A program made the position numbers and the translations under genes. A DNA stretch of 64,000 nt from an uncultured Prevotella sp. (GTDB lineage: Bacteria; Bacteroidota; Bacteroidia; Bacteroidales; Bacteroidaceae), in NCBI GenBank assembly GCA_905233825.1, contig CAJOFE010000002.1, forward strand, positions 62,001 through 126,000, given 5' to 3'. The notes below the pieces were generated by a model that did not search any database, had not been told where the DNA came from, and was given only the letters and a program-made list of their open reading frames with translations. Below are positions 43,935-52,886 of the stretch, in pieces. Position 1 is the stretch's first letter; each line of letters starts with the position of its first letter.

Positions 43935-45422
43935 TTATAAATTCTTATTTAACGTATCCTTCCAATGAGCGTAGGCATCAGCATAGGCGACGCGATCAAC
44001 AACCTTCGGTTCAATAACCTGCAATTTCTCCAACGTGGCGAAAGCCTCGTTGTGGTCAGCATAGATGCCTGCGCCAATACCGGCGCCCTTGGCAGCTCCC
44101 ACAGAACCGTCGGTCTCATAGAGTTCGATGGTGGCACCTGAAACACCTGCCAACGTATCACGGAACAGCGGTGAGAGGAACATGTTAGCTTTGCCAGCAT
44201 GTATCTTCTTAATATCCATACCCATCTGCTGCATGATTTCCATACCATAGCAGAAAGAGAAGACGATACCCTCCTGGGCTGCACGTACCAGATGTGGACG
44301 AGCATGCTTGTTGAAATTAAGTCCATGGATGGAGCAACCTAGTTCCTTGTTCTGCAACACACGCTCAGCACCATTGCCAAATGGCATGATGCACACTCCG
44401 TCGCTGCCGATGGGGGCCTGAGCAGCCAGATCGTTCATCTCAGCATAGCCCATATCAAAGGTGACGTTACGATGCATCCACGCATTAAGGATACCCGTAC
44501 CATTGATACAGAGCAATACGCCCAAACGGGTCTTGTCGGTAGCATGGTTCACGTGTGCAAAGGTGTTCACACGCGACTTCGGGTCGTAGTTTACCTCACC
44601 TAACACACCATATACCACGCCACTGGTGCCTGCTGTAGCAGCAATTTCACCTGGTTCAAAAACATTCAGCGACAAAGCATTGTTAGGCTGGTCACCACCA
44701 CGATAGGTAATAGGGGTACCCGCTTTCAGCCCCAGTTCCCGAGCAGCGGTCTCGCACACGACACTCTGCTCACAGAACGTAGGCACGATGTCGGGAATGA
44801 AAGATGATGGAACACCATAGTAGTCAAGCAAGAACTGAGCTACTTGGTTCTCCTTGAAATCCCAAAACATACCTTCGCTCAGACCACTGACCGTTGTATT
44901 GGGCACGCCACTGAGACGCATAGCCATATAGTCACCCGGCAACATCACTTTATATATATTATTGTATATATCGGGCTCGTTATCTTTCACCCATGCCAAT
45001 TTTGCAGCAGTGAAGTTACCTGGCGAGTTCAGCAGATGAGAGAGACACTTTTCAGCTCCCAGCTCATTGAAAGCACGTTCTCCATAAGGCACAGCACGAG
45101 AATCGCACCAGATAATGGCGGGACGCAAAGGCCTCAAGTCCTTATCGACACATACCAAACCATGCATCTGATATGAGATACCAATGGCAGCAATGTCATC
45201 GCCCTTCACTCCACCTTCAGCCATAATCTTCTGCAAGGCCTGCTTGGCATATTGCCACCATGAATCGGGCTCCTGCTCTGCCCATCCGGCCTTTACTGCC
45301 TTAATGGGAGCTTCCTTCTCAGGGAAGAAAGCAGAAGAAACACACTTGCCGTTATCGGCATTGACCAACGATGCTTTGACAGAAGAGCTGCCTACATCAA
45401 ATCCTAATAAATATCTTGCCAT
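43935..45422 (-). CDS. xylB: Xylulokinase
   Basis: 495-residue FGGY-family sugar kinase that phosphorylates D-xylulose to xylulose-5-phosphate. N-terminal phosphate loop LLGFDVGSSSVKASLV, the xylulokinase signature GISYQMHGLVCVD, DSRAVPYGERAF, the central TYRGGDQPNNALSLNVFEPGE with catalytic Asp, ATAGTSGVVYGVLGE and C-terminal GSVGAAKGAGIGAG are all present. xylA follows after 38 bp. The 184-bp gap to the divergent response-regulator gene holds no clear TAnnTTTG box in this direction, so its promoter was not located. Other FGGY kinases are possible on sequence alone, but the xylA partner settles the substrate. Confidence 0.95.
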   Translation of the reverse strand: MARYLLGFDVGSSSVKASLVNADNGKCVSSAFFPEKEAPIKAVKAGWAEQEPDSWWQYAKQALQKIMAEGGVKGDDIAAIGISYQMHGLVCVDKDLRPLRPAIIWCDSRAVPYGERAFNELGAEKCLSHLLNSPGNFTAAKLAWVKDNEPDIYNNIYKVMLPGDYMAMRLSGVPNTTVSGLSEGMFWDFKENQVAQFLLDYYGVPSSFIPDIVPTFCEQSVVCETAARELGLKAGTPITYRGGDQPNNALSLNVFEPGEIAATAGTSGVVYGVLGEVNYDPKSRVNTFAHVNHATDKTRLGVLLCINGTGILNAWMHRNVTFDMGYAEMNDLAAQAPIGSDGVCIMPFGNGAERVLQNKELGCSIHGLNFNKHARPHLVRAAQEGIVFSFCYGMEIMQQMGMDIKKIHAGKANMFLSPLFRDTLAGVSGATIELYETDGSVGAAKGAGIGAGIYADHNEAFATLEKLQVIEPKVVDRVAYADAYAHWKDTLNKNL

Positions 45423-45530
45423 TATTATTCAATTGGGTTTATACAATATTAATACGTTTAATGCGCAAAATTCCCTATTTTTTTTCAATTATCCAAAGAA
45501 AAGTGAAAAAAAACTTTTTTTTTACTATAT

Positions 45531-45564
45531 TTTGTGCTCAATTAAAATATTTTTCATACCTTTG
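45531..45564 (+). promoter_or_regulatory. Promoter of the exopolysaccharide operon (TTTG-N22-TACCTTTG)
   Basis: -33-like TTTG at 45,531-45,534 and -7 TACCTTTG at 45,557-45,564, 42 bp before the ATG of the receiver gene. The spacer is slightly long but the -7 box is a perfect match. Confidence 0.65.
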
Positions 45565-45606
45565 CACGTTGGAATCGATTAAGTGCACTAAAAAATAAAT
45601 TCATAT

Positions 45607-45975
45607 ATGAAGAAAAAGATTCTAATACTTGACGACAAAGAGACCATCGCAAAGGTGCTCTCTATCTACTTGATGAGCGATTACGAAGTCCAATGGTTGC
45701 CAGATGGTCTGCAGGGCGTCAAGTGGCTGCAGGCAGGAAACACGCCCGACCTCATTATTTCTGACATCCGTATGCCAGGAATGCGCGGTGACGATTTTCT
45801 GGAGTGGATTAAGCAGAATGAACTCTTCCGGCACATCCCTGTGATCATGCTCTCCAGTGAAGACTCTACCAGCGAGCGTATCCGACTGTTAGAGATCGGC
45901 GCCGAGGATTATATCGTCAAACCCTTTAACCCGATGGAGCTCAAAATCAGAGTAAAGAAGATACTGCCTAATTAG
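45607..45975 (+). CDS. Stand-alone CheY-like receiver protein
   Basis: 122 residues, a single receiver domain with no output domain. Acidic pair Asp9/Asp10 (LILDDKE), phospho-acceptor Asp53 (IISDIRMPG), the Ser83/Ser84 switch (IMLSSED) and Lys105 (YIVKPFNP) are all present, so it should be phosphorylated. First gene of the exopolysaccharide operon, 20 bp before a sugar transferase whose N-terminus looks like a receiver without the Asp. That suggests the pair regulates polysaccharide initiation by phospho-signalling (inference). The cognate kinase is not in the window. Confidence 0.9.
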   Translation: MKKKILILDDKETIAKVLSIYLMSDYEVQWLPDGLQGVKWLQAGNTPDLIISDIRMPGMRGDDFLEWIKQNELFRHIPVIMLSSEDSTSERIRLLEIGAEDYIVKPFNPMELKIRVKKILPN

Positions 45976-45995
45976 TAGGACAAAATACAATTTCT

Positions 45996-47198
45996 ATGAT
46001 TGGTGTTGTTTATTTAGGGAATAACTCTCAGACAGAAGAACGCCTAAAATACCTGCCAGGAAGGCAAGTCAAGTTCACAAAGAACTATATGGAAGCTGCT
46101 GATGCGTGTACCTCCCATTCACGTAATGAGCACTTTATCGTTTTCTACGAGAAAAACGTTCGCACGGAAGATGTAACTGCCATCACCTACCTTCGCAAGC
46201 ATTGTGAGGGTATTTATGTTATTCTGATGACAGACCAACTGGCTGGTGAGGATCGGCAGATATATCAAGGCTGCGGCATTAATGACACACTTGACCCTAA
46301 GGCTACTGTTACGGAGCTGAACAAGAAACTTCAGTTCATTAGCGACCGCGAAAGTATCCTTTTCGATAATCAGGTAACAAAGAAACGAATTCTTCGGTTT
46401 AAGATTCCTCTTTGGAAGCGCATTTTTGACATCATATGCTCGTTCATAGGTATCGTTATTCTCTCGCCAATATTAATTATTACGGCTATCGCCATCAAGA
46501 TTGAGAGTAAAGGTCCTGTGTTGTTTAAGTCAAAACGCGTTGGCACAAACTATAAGATTTTCGACTTCTTGAAGTTCCGTTCCATGTACACTGATGCTGA
46601 AGAACGTCTCAAAGAGCTCAGCAAAGCCAACAACCAATATGGCGAACATCAGGAAGATGATCAGAAGACAACGCTCACAGCCCCATTAGGTGCCGAAGCA
46701 GAACAGACGATGATGGAAATGGGTATGGAATCGGATATGTTGATTAGTGATGACGAGACCATGCTGGTGGGTGATGACTTTGTCATGGCCGAAAGCGACT
46801 TCAACAGACTGAAAGAGGAAGAGAATAACAATGCCTTCGTAAAGATTGAAAATGACCCCCGTATTACAAAAGTCGGTCGATTTATCCGCAAGTATAGTAT
46901 CGACGAACTTCCTCAACTCTTCAACATCCTGAAGGGCGACATGTCCATTGTTGGTAACCGTCCCTTGCCGCTGTACGAAGCCGAGAAGCTCACTGTAGAT
47001 AGTAGCATCGACCGTTTCATGGCTCCTGCTGGCCTCACAGGCCTCTGGCAGGTAGAAGAACGTGGGAAAGGAGGCAACATGTCTGCCGAGGAGCGCAAAC
47101 AGCTTGATATCACTTACGGACAGACTTACAATTTCAAATTAGACATGAAGATTATCTTCCGTACACTTTTTTCCTTCGTCCAAAAGGAAAATGTATAA
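45996..47198 (+). CDS. Initiating sugar-phosphate transferase with degenerate receiver-like N-terminus
   Basis: 400 residues. The C-terminal half is a bacterial sugar transferase (polyprenyl-phosphate glycosyl-1-phosphate transferase; WcaJ/ExoY/PglC group): WKRIFDIICSFIGIVILSPILII membrane anchor (about 138-165), KIESKGPVLFKSKRVG, FLKFRSMYTDAEERL, KIENDPRITKVGRFIRKYSIDELPQLFNIL, GDMSIVGNRPLP and GLTGLWQVEERG. It would start repeat-unit assembly on the lipid carrier. Two oddities: residues 1-120 look like a receiver fold (VVYLGNN, FIVFYEKNV, YVILMTDQLAGE) without a phospho-Asp, and about 65 acidic, Met-rich residues (about 208-275, MMEMGMESDMLISDDETM) interrupt the conserved core. Confidence 0.9.
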   Translation: MIGVVYLGNNSQTEERLKYLPGRQVKFTKNYMEAADACTSHSRNEHFIVFYEKNVRTEDVTAITYLRKHCEGIYVILMTDQLAGEDRQIYQGCGINDTLDPKATVTELNKKLQFISDRESILFDNQVTKKRILRFKIPLWKRIFDIICSFIGIVILSPILIITAIAIKIESKGPVLFKSKRVGTNYKIFDFLKFRSMYTDAEERLKELSKANNQYGEHQEDDQKTTLTAPLGAEAEQTMMEMGMESDMLISDDETMLVGDDFVMAESDFNRLKEEENNNAFVKIENDPRITKVGRFIRKYSIDELPQLFNILKGDMSIVGNRPLPLYEAEKLTVDSSIDRFMAPAGLTGLWQVEERGKGGNMSAEERKQLDITYGQTYNFKLDMKIIFRTLFSFVQKENV

Positions 47199-47222
47199 CA
47201 GAAATTAATGTATGACACTTAT

Positions 47223-48197
47223 ATGAAAACATTGTACAAGAGACTGATTTTCACGACACTCATGATTGCTATTGCCATTGGCATCAATGCGCAGTCAAGG
47301 GCTGATGACAGTGGTATCAGTGCAGGATTCTTCGACTCTAGCGCAGAACAGGACATCTATTTCTCTACCTTTAAGCTGCCTCCCCTTGCGGTGTTGTTCG
47401 AGAATGCCAAGTCTAATCCCCAGATTTTAGATTTAGCTAAAGCGCAGGAGATTGCACAAGCAGAAGTTGCCAAAGAGAAAAAGCACATCTTTTCCTATAT
47501 CTATGGTCATGCCAGTTATAGCTATGGTAAGACCGATATGTGGAGTAACGGCTCTGACACCTATTCACCGCTGTTCCAACAATTTCAAGGCCATGAACAG
47601 AGCTATTGGAATGTGGGTGTCAACCTAAACGTTCCCTTGGAAGATGTATTAGATTTAGGAGCGTCAGTCAGACGCAAGCGACTGGAAGTTGATCGGGCCC
47701 AATTAAAGAAAGACCAGGCATACGACGATTTGAAATTGCAAATTGCAACGCTCTACGTACAAATCACCAACAACCTATCGGCCTTAAAGACTGCCGGTGA
47801 GAATGCTGCCATCTATCAAGGTGCCAGTGCCTTGAATGAGCGCCAGTTCCAACATGGCAACTTCGACATTGAAGATTATGCCTATACTGGACTGAGAGGA
47901 CAAAGTGCCGTAAATACTTACCAAAGTTTGCTTACCCAAATTACCATCGATATTATCACGCTGGAAATCCTAACCCACACTCCCATTATCACCAACTCCA
48001 CTACGGAAGTCACTTTGGATGAAGACGTCACAAAATCTCAAAAGCAGATTGAAAAAGAAAACAAAGAGGTGGAAAAACGCATCCAGAAGGCTGCCGAAGA
48101 GGAGATAAAACGTGAAGAGGCGGAAGAGAAAGCAGCACTCAAACAATTGAAAGAAGACGAAAAGAAAGCCAAGAAAGCCGAAAAGGTCAATAAATAG
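47223..48197 (+). CDS. Short TolC-like outer-membrane protein
   Basis: About 324 residues from the ATG at 47,223, which begins a clean signal peptide (MKTLYKRLIFTTLMIAIAIGINAQ); an ATG at 47,208 adds five residues. The body has the TolC/OEP pattern: LAVLFENAKSNPQILDLAKAQEIAQAEVAKEKK, then YWNVGVNLNVPLEDVLDLGASVRRKRLEV, then long amphipathic helices (DLKLQIATLYVQITNNLSALKTA). It is shorter than usual TolC proteins (over 400 residues), and the end is a highly charged coil (KREEAEEKAALKQLKEDEKK). It sits where many capsule operons carry a Wza-type exporter, so it may be the outer-membrane export part (inference). Confidence 0.7.
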   Translation: MKTLYKRLIFTTLMIAIAIGINAQSRADDSGISAGFFDSSAEQDIYFSTFKLPPLAVLFENAKSNPQILDLAKAQEIAQAEVAKEKKHIFSYIYGHASYSYGKTDMWSNGSDTYSPLFQQFQGHEQSYWNVGVNLNVPLEDVLDLGASVRRKRLEVDRAQLKKDQAYDDLKLQIATLYVQITNNLSALKTAGENAAIYQGASALNERQFQHGNFDIEDYAYTGLRGQSAVNTYQSLLTQITIDIITLEILTHTPIITNSTTEVTLDEDVTKSQKQIEKENKEVEKRIQKAAEEEIKREEAEEKAALKQLKEDEKKAKKAEKVNK

Positions 48198-48230
48198 ATG
48201 AAGTAAAACCTTATAAGAAACAGTTAATTT

Positions 48231-50405
48231 ATGGATATATTCAGATATATTGTCAGGTTTTTGTACAAGATACGTTGGTATCTCGTCATCCTTCCAGTCA
48301 TCGCCCTCGTTGTTGCCTGGTTCTTGACGCGTAATATGGAACGAGTATATGATGCTAACACCACCATCTATACTGGTATGATTACAGGTTACAATATTGA
48401 AGGGAATTACAACAATAGTAATGCCCAAACGAACATCACCAACTTGATGCTTATTATCCAGACCGACAACACTATTCATGAAGTGGCCTTGCGTCTGTTT
48501 GCCCGTTGCATGCTCTATGGTAATCCCAACAAGGACAATAATTACATCTCGGCAGAACATTTCCGCCAGCTCTCTGCTGGTGTACCTGCAGATGTCAAGG
48601 CCCTGATACAGGGCAATGAGGATGACTCATACGGTCGGCTGAAAGCATACGAGAAACCGTCACAGGACAATTACCTTTTCAACCTGCTGAACTACCATCC
48701 TTATTTCAGTCTGAGTAGTATCACCAGTCGGTTAAAAGTGCTTCGCTTGGAAGAAAGTGACATTATTGACATTGCCTACTCGGCCAACGACCCAGGCATC
48801 TGCTACAACACACTTGACATTTTGAATAATGTATTTGCGAAACAATATCAAAGTTTACGCTATGGTGAAACACTTAATGTAATTAAATTTTTTGAGCGTG
48901 AGGTGGGAAAACTGAGTAAGGTACTTAATACAGCCGAAAACGATCTGATTAATTACAACATCCGTCACCGCGTTATCAACTATGAGGAACAGACCAAACA
49001 GCTTACTGTACTGGATGCAGCCCAGCAAACTGCAGAAAATGAACTTCGTAAGAACTTGGCAACAACTGAAGCCCTCATCAATTACCTCAAACAGCAGATG
49101 GGTAACCGACAGAAGTTGATTGAGTCTAATGAGCAGTTCACAGCTTTGGTCCGTGATATCTCGCGTCTCCAGTCTCGTATTGCCAATCTAAAACTGATGA
49201 ACAGCGAAAATAGCGGGAACAATTCTGAAGCCCAGCTTGAGTTGGCCAAGGCAGAACGAGAATTGGCAACTGCTACTGAGGAAGTCAAGAAATACACTGC
49301 TTCTATTGAGGCTGCTGCATATAATACAGATACAGGCGTCAAGGCATCTAGTTTACTTGACCGCTGGTTAGAGCAGGTACTCATTTTGGAGCAAACGAAG
49401 GCAGAACTTGGTGCTTATGAGTTGATGCGTGCCAAATTGGATGAACAGTACAAATTCTATTCACCTCTTGGTGCCACCATTGACCGTAAGGCACGTCACA
49501 TTGGCTTCATCGAAGGTAACTATATGGAAATGTTGAAAGCTCTGAACTCTGCCCGTCTGCGCCAACGCAACCTGCAGATGTCCACCGCCACACTCCGACA
49601 GCTCAATCCTCCTACGTTCCCACTAAATGCTCAACCCACTAACCGCATGATGATTCTGTTAGGTGCATTCTTGCTTGCATTTATTATGACGGCTCTTTAC
49701 TTCTTTATCATCGAGCTACTTGACCGTACTTTACGTGATCGTATGCGCTCGGAGCGTATTACGAAAGTTCCTGTGATGGGTTGCTATCCCAAGGAGAGCA
49801 CCATGCGCTACCGCCGTTTCAACAAGACCATCAGCGATATGGCGCTCCGCCAGCTCAGCAAAGCATTGCTACCCAACTTCCAGCAGGGGCAACAGAACGT
49901 CCTCAACCTGCTCTCCACCGATTCCGGCAATGGCAAGAGCCATTTGGCAGAAGAGTTGGAAAACTATTGGCTCAGCATTGGCTTGCAGGTGCGTCGTCTG
50001 ACGTACGACGAAGATTTTTTGGCCGATGACAGCCGTTACATCATGGCTAAAGACATCAAAGACCTTTGCCCAGATATTCTACCTGACGAGATAGCCATTG
50101 TTGAATATCCCAATCTGGACGAGAACTCTGTCTCACCAGCCCTATTGAACATGGGTACCATTAACCTGATGGTCACTCGTGCCAACCGGACTTGGAAAGA
50201 TGTCGATCAGAAAGCGCTGAAAGAACTTGAAGCCCGACTGGATGATGAGCACAAGAAAACACTATTTATGTATCTCACAGAGGCTCAGCGCTATGCTGTA
50301 GAGGAATTCGTTGGCCAGCTACCGCCGTACACCAGATTCAACAACTTTATCTATCGTATGTCGCAACTTGGTCTCACGGCAACAGAGAACAACCGAGCCA
50401 AGTAA
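48231..50405 (+). CDS. Wzz/Wzc-like chain-length protein with degenerate kinase-like domain
   Basis: 724 residues. Membrane span near 16-32 (WYLVILPVIALVVAWFL), a periplasmic Wzz region with long coiled coils (about 215-400, FFEREVGKLSKVLNTAENDL), a Pro-rich LNPPTFPLNAQPTNR segment, second span near 475-500 and a cytoplasmic domain (about 530-724). That domain has a P-loop-like LLSTDSGNGKSHLAEEL but no visible Walker A', no clear Walker B and no C-terminal tyrosine cluster, so autokinase activity of the BY-kinase type is doubtful. Role: controls chain length and export of the polysaccharide. It is 33 bp after the TolC-like gene and 6 bp before the Wzy-like gene. Confidence 0.85.
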   Translation: MDIFRYIVRFLYKIRWYLVILPVIALVVAWFLTRNMERVYDANTTIYTGMITGYNIEGNYNNSNAQTNITNLMLIIQTDNTIHEVALRLFARCMLYGNPNKDNNYISAEHFRQLSAGVPADVKALIQGNEDDSYGRLKAYEKPSQDNYLFNLLNYHPYFSLSSITSRLKVLRLEESDIIDIAYSANDPGICYNTLDILNNVFAKQYQSLRYGETLNVIKFFEREVGKLSKVLNTAENDLINYNIRHRVINYEEQTKQLTVLDAAQQTAENELRKNLATTEALINYLKQQMGNRQKLIESNEQFTALVRDISRLQSRIANLKLMNSENSGNNSEAQLELAKAERELATATEEVKKYTASIEAAAYNTDTGVKASSLLDRWLEQVLILEQTKAELGAYELMRAKLDEQYKFYSPLGATIDRKARHIGFIEGNYMEMLKALNSARLRQRNLQMSTATLRQLNPPTFPLNAQPTNRMMILLGAFLLAFIMTALYFFIIELLDRTLRDRMRSERITKVPVMGCYPKESTMRYRRFNKTISDMALRQLSKALLPNFQQGQQNVLNLLSTDSGNGKSHLAEELENYWLSIGLQVRRLTYDEDFLADDSRYIMAKDIKDLCPDILPDEIAIVEYPNLDENSVSPALLNMGTINLMVTRANRTWKDVDQKALKELEARLDDEHKKTLFMYLTEAQRYAVEEFVGQLPPYTRFNNFIYRMSQLGLTATENNRAK

Positions 50406-50411
50406 ATCTCT

Positions 50412-51923
50412 ATGGCCAAGGCTATTACATCATACGCCGAGAATCACGGAGGAAGAGCAGCACTACTCTTTCTCCTATTTCTACTGGCCATCTACAATTT
50501 CTCCGTCATGGGTATCACAGGCTTCGCCTTGGTATGCATGATTCCTGCCGGCCTATTAGGATTGGCTTTAGCTATCAAATACCAAGAGGCGTTGTTCTGG
50601 TTCATTTTCTTCATGAACTATTTTGTTATGGGGCTTAGTCGCTATGGCTATATCCCCGTGCCTGTTACGATGGTAACGCTTGCACCACAACTGATTCTGC
50701 TTCTTTCTTTTGTGGTCATTCCAAGACCCAAAAAGAATTCGATGCTTACCATCATGCTACTGGCCATTATCATCTGGACGTTATATTTAGCCATTCAAGT
50801 ATTCAATCAAACTTGTAGCCTTCCTGTTAATATAGGTGCATGGCTACAGAATATGAACTTCTATGCTTTCTATTTCATCATTGCATACGTCCTTGTCAGT
50901 AAAATCATCAATACCCCAGAAACCATCATGCGCTTTTTGCGTATTTGGGCATGTTTTGCTATTGTGGCAGCTTTTTGGGCTTGGCGCCAGAAAACATTTG
51001 GTTGGGACACGACAGAATGGCGATGGCTTATCGGCGGTGCTATGCGAACCCATATTGTAGGCGGTTCTATACGTTATTTCTCTTTTTTCTCTGATGCAGC
51101 CAACTTTGGCTGTAGTATAGCAGCCTCAGCTGTTACGTTTTTTATTGTGGCCTTAAATGCGAAAACGAGGATAGATAAACTCTTGTTTTGGGTTGCCTTC
51201 GCTTTTTCCACCTACGGTTTTTTTGCTTCTGGTACACGAACAGCTCTTGTCTGCTTTATGGTGGGCATACTCATTTACACCTTATTATCGAGATCATTTA
51301 AACTGACACTTTTCGTGGTTATTGCAGGCGGACTATTTGTCTCGTTCCTAGCCTTTACCGATATTGGAAACGGCAACATGCAGATACGTCGTATGCGCTC
51401 AGCATTTAACAAAGATGACGCATCATTAAATGTGCGTGACATCAACAAGGCTGCTTTAAAAAAATACCTACAAGATGCGCCCTTTGGCATGGGTATTAAC
51501 ATTGACGAAACATCTATTCCGGCCAACAATAAATTTAAGGTGGTCTATCAGACATCCAATGACTCTACCTATGTATTTTTCTGGCAACGCACAGGCATCG
51601 TCGGCGTATATGTCTTTGCCTTTATGAATATCCTTATTTTTATAGGAGGGGCCATTATTACGCTATTCAGGTTAAAAACAAAGACCTGCCGAAGCATTGC
51701 CGGTGCCTTTACGTGTGCGTTCCTTGCGATTAATGTGGGTGGCTATGCCAACCACATTCTTCTGCAATATCCGAATATCCTTCTTTTCTATGGCGGTATG
51801 GCCATTGTTTATCTGCTACCTGCTATTGAGAGCGACTTTGAAGTCTATGAAGCTTCGCTAATAGCCAAAGAAGAAGAGCGTAAACGCCTAAAGCTAGAAA
51901 AGAAGCAGCAATCAAGAGTATAA
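50412..51923 (+). CDS. Wzy-like O-antigen/capsule polymerase (ligase family)
   Basis: 503-residue integral membrane protein with about 10-12 spans (LLFLLFLLAIYNFSVMGITGFAL, AFYFIIAYVLVSKII and others). The central FWVAFAFSTYGFFASGTRTALVCFMVG matches the O-antigen ligase/polymerase (Wzy_C) signature, and a periplasmic loop follows (about 300-385, with NNKFKVVYQTSNDSTYVFFW). It would polymerise repeat units at the outer face of the inner membrane. The C-terminus is a charged tail (KEEERKRLKLEKKQQ). ATG at 50,412 is 6 bp after the Wzz/Wzc stop; the GT2 start follows its stop by 3 bp. Confidence 0.85.
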   Translation: MAKAITSYAENHGGRAALLFLLFLLAIYNFSVMGITGFALVCMIPAGLLGLALAIKYQEALFWFIFFMNYFVMGLSRYGYIPVPVTMVTLAPQLILLLSFVVIPRPKKNSMLTIMLLAIIIWTLYLAIQVFNQTCSLPVNIGAWLQNMNFYAFYFIIAYVLVSKIINTPETIMRFLRIWACFAIVAAFWAWRQKTFGWDTTEWRWLIGGAMRTHIVGGSIRYFSFFSDAANFGCSIAASAVTFFIVALNAKTRIDKLLFWVAFAFSTYGFFASGTRTALVCFMVGILIYTLLSRSFKLTLFVVIAGGLFVSFLAFTDIGNGNMQIRRMRSAFNKDDASLNVRDINKAALKKYLQDAPFGMGINIDETSIPANNKFKVVYQTSNDSTYVFFWQRTGIVGVYVFAFMNILIFIGGAIITLFRLKTKTCRSIAGAFTCAFLAINVGGYANHILLQYPNILLFYGGMAIVYLLPAIESDFEVYEASLIAKEEERKRLKLEKKQQSRV

Positions 51924-51926
51924 GGA

Positions 51927-52850
51927 TTGGGCATTTTATTATCTATCATCACCGTCGATTATAATGGTTATACTGATACCTGTGACCTCATCGACAGTAT
52001 CCCTTTCAACGAACAAATGGAAGTGATTGTGGTTGATAATGCCTCCCAAAAAGATGAAGCAACCCAAATAACACAACGCTATCCCCATATCAAAGCCATC
52101 CGTAGCAAGAAGAATTTGGGTTTTTCCGGTGGTAACAACTTAGGGATCCAAGTTGCAAGGGGGAAATACTTATTCTTCATCAACAACGACACTGAGTTTC
52201 CTTTAGGAGAATGGAAAAACATAGAGAGACTGATACACCGTATGGAGTCGAATCCAAAGATAGGCATCATCTGTCCGAAGATCCGCTTTGCATGGGATAA
52301 CCATCCCATCCAGTTTGCGGGCTACACGCCTTTAACAAAAGTCACTATGCGCAATCATGCTATTGGTTTCGGCGAAGAAGACCAAGGGCAGTATGACACA
52401 CCCCACCCCACTCCCTATGCTCATGGAGCTGCCATGTTAGTCAAACGGGAGGCCATAGAAAAGGTAGGACTCATGCCAGAGAACTATTTCCTTTATTACG
52501 AAGAACTGGACTGGTCGATGATGTTTACCCGCGCTGGCTACGATATCTGGTATGACCCCAATTGTACGATATTTCACAAAGAAAGCAAATCAACAGGTCA
52601 GGCAAGCCCCTTACGTACCTATTATATTACCCGCAACCGCCTACTCTTTGCTCGCCGGAACATCCAATTGCCCATACGTTTCCTCACTTATTGCTATTTA
52701 ATGGGCATTGTGGGGCTACGTGACATCGCGATTCATACGTTTAAGCGACGTTCCGACCAGCGCAAAGCCTCAATCCACGGTATCTGTGATTTCATTAAAA
52801 GAAGGGATGGCTACAAAAAAATGAACAACATTTTTTGCAGTTCAGAATAA
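51927..52850 (+). CDS. GT2 glycosyltransferase (rhamnosyltransferase-like)
   Basis: 307 residues. GT-A fold: LSIITVDYNGYTDTCDLIDSI, VIVVDNASQKDE, KKNLGFSGGNNLGIQVARGKYLFFINNDTE (metal-binding NDT), AHGAAMLVKREAIEKVG and YYEELDWSMMFTRAG. It resembles WbbL-type rhamnosyl or related transferases that extend the lipid-linked unit in the cytosol. The reading begins at TTG 51,927, 3 bp after the wzy stop, because the domain starts at once and there is no nearby ATG; an AAGGA just before it may serve as ribosome site. A TTG start is unusual here. Confidence 0.88.
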   Translation: MGILLSIITVDYNGYTDTCDLIDSIPFNEQMEVIVVDNASQKDEATQITQRYPHIKAIRSKKNLGFSGGNNLGIQVARGKYLFFINNDTEFPLGEWKNIERLIHRMESNPKIGIICPKIRFAWDNHPIQFAGYTPLTKVTMRNHAIGFGEEDQGQYDTPHPTPYAHGAAMLVKREAIEKVGLMPENYFLYYEELDWSMMFTRAGYDIWYDPNCTIFHKESKSTGQASPLRTYYITRNRLLFARRNIQLPIRFLTYCYLMGIVGLRDIAIHTFKRRSDQRKASIHGICDFIKRRDGYKKMNNIFCSSE

Positions 52851-52864
52851 ATTTTGTACTTTTG
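52834..52864 (+). promoter_or_regulatory. Internal promoter in the exopolysaccharide operon (TTTG-N19-TACTTTTG)
   Basis: -33 TTTG at 52,834-52,837 and -7 TACTTTTG at 52,857-52,864 with 19-bp spacing, an excellent match to the Bacteroidota consensus. It overlaps the 3' end of the upstream GT2 gene and lies 22 bp before the ATG of the next one, so the second half of the operon could be expressed separately. Confidence 0.65.
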
Positions 52865-52886
52865 CAAACAAGATTCAAGAACTTCT

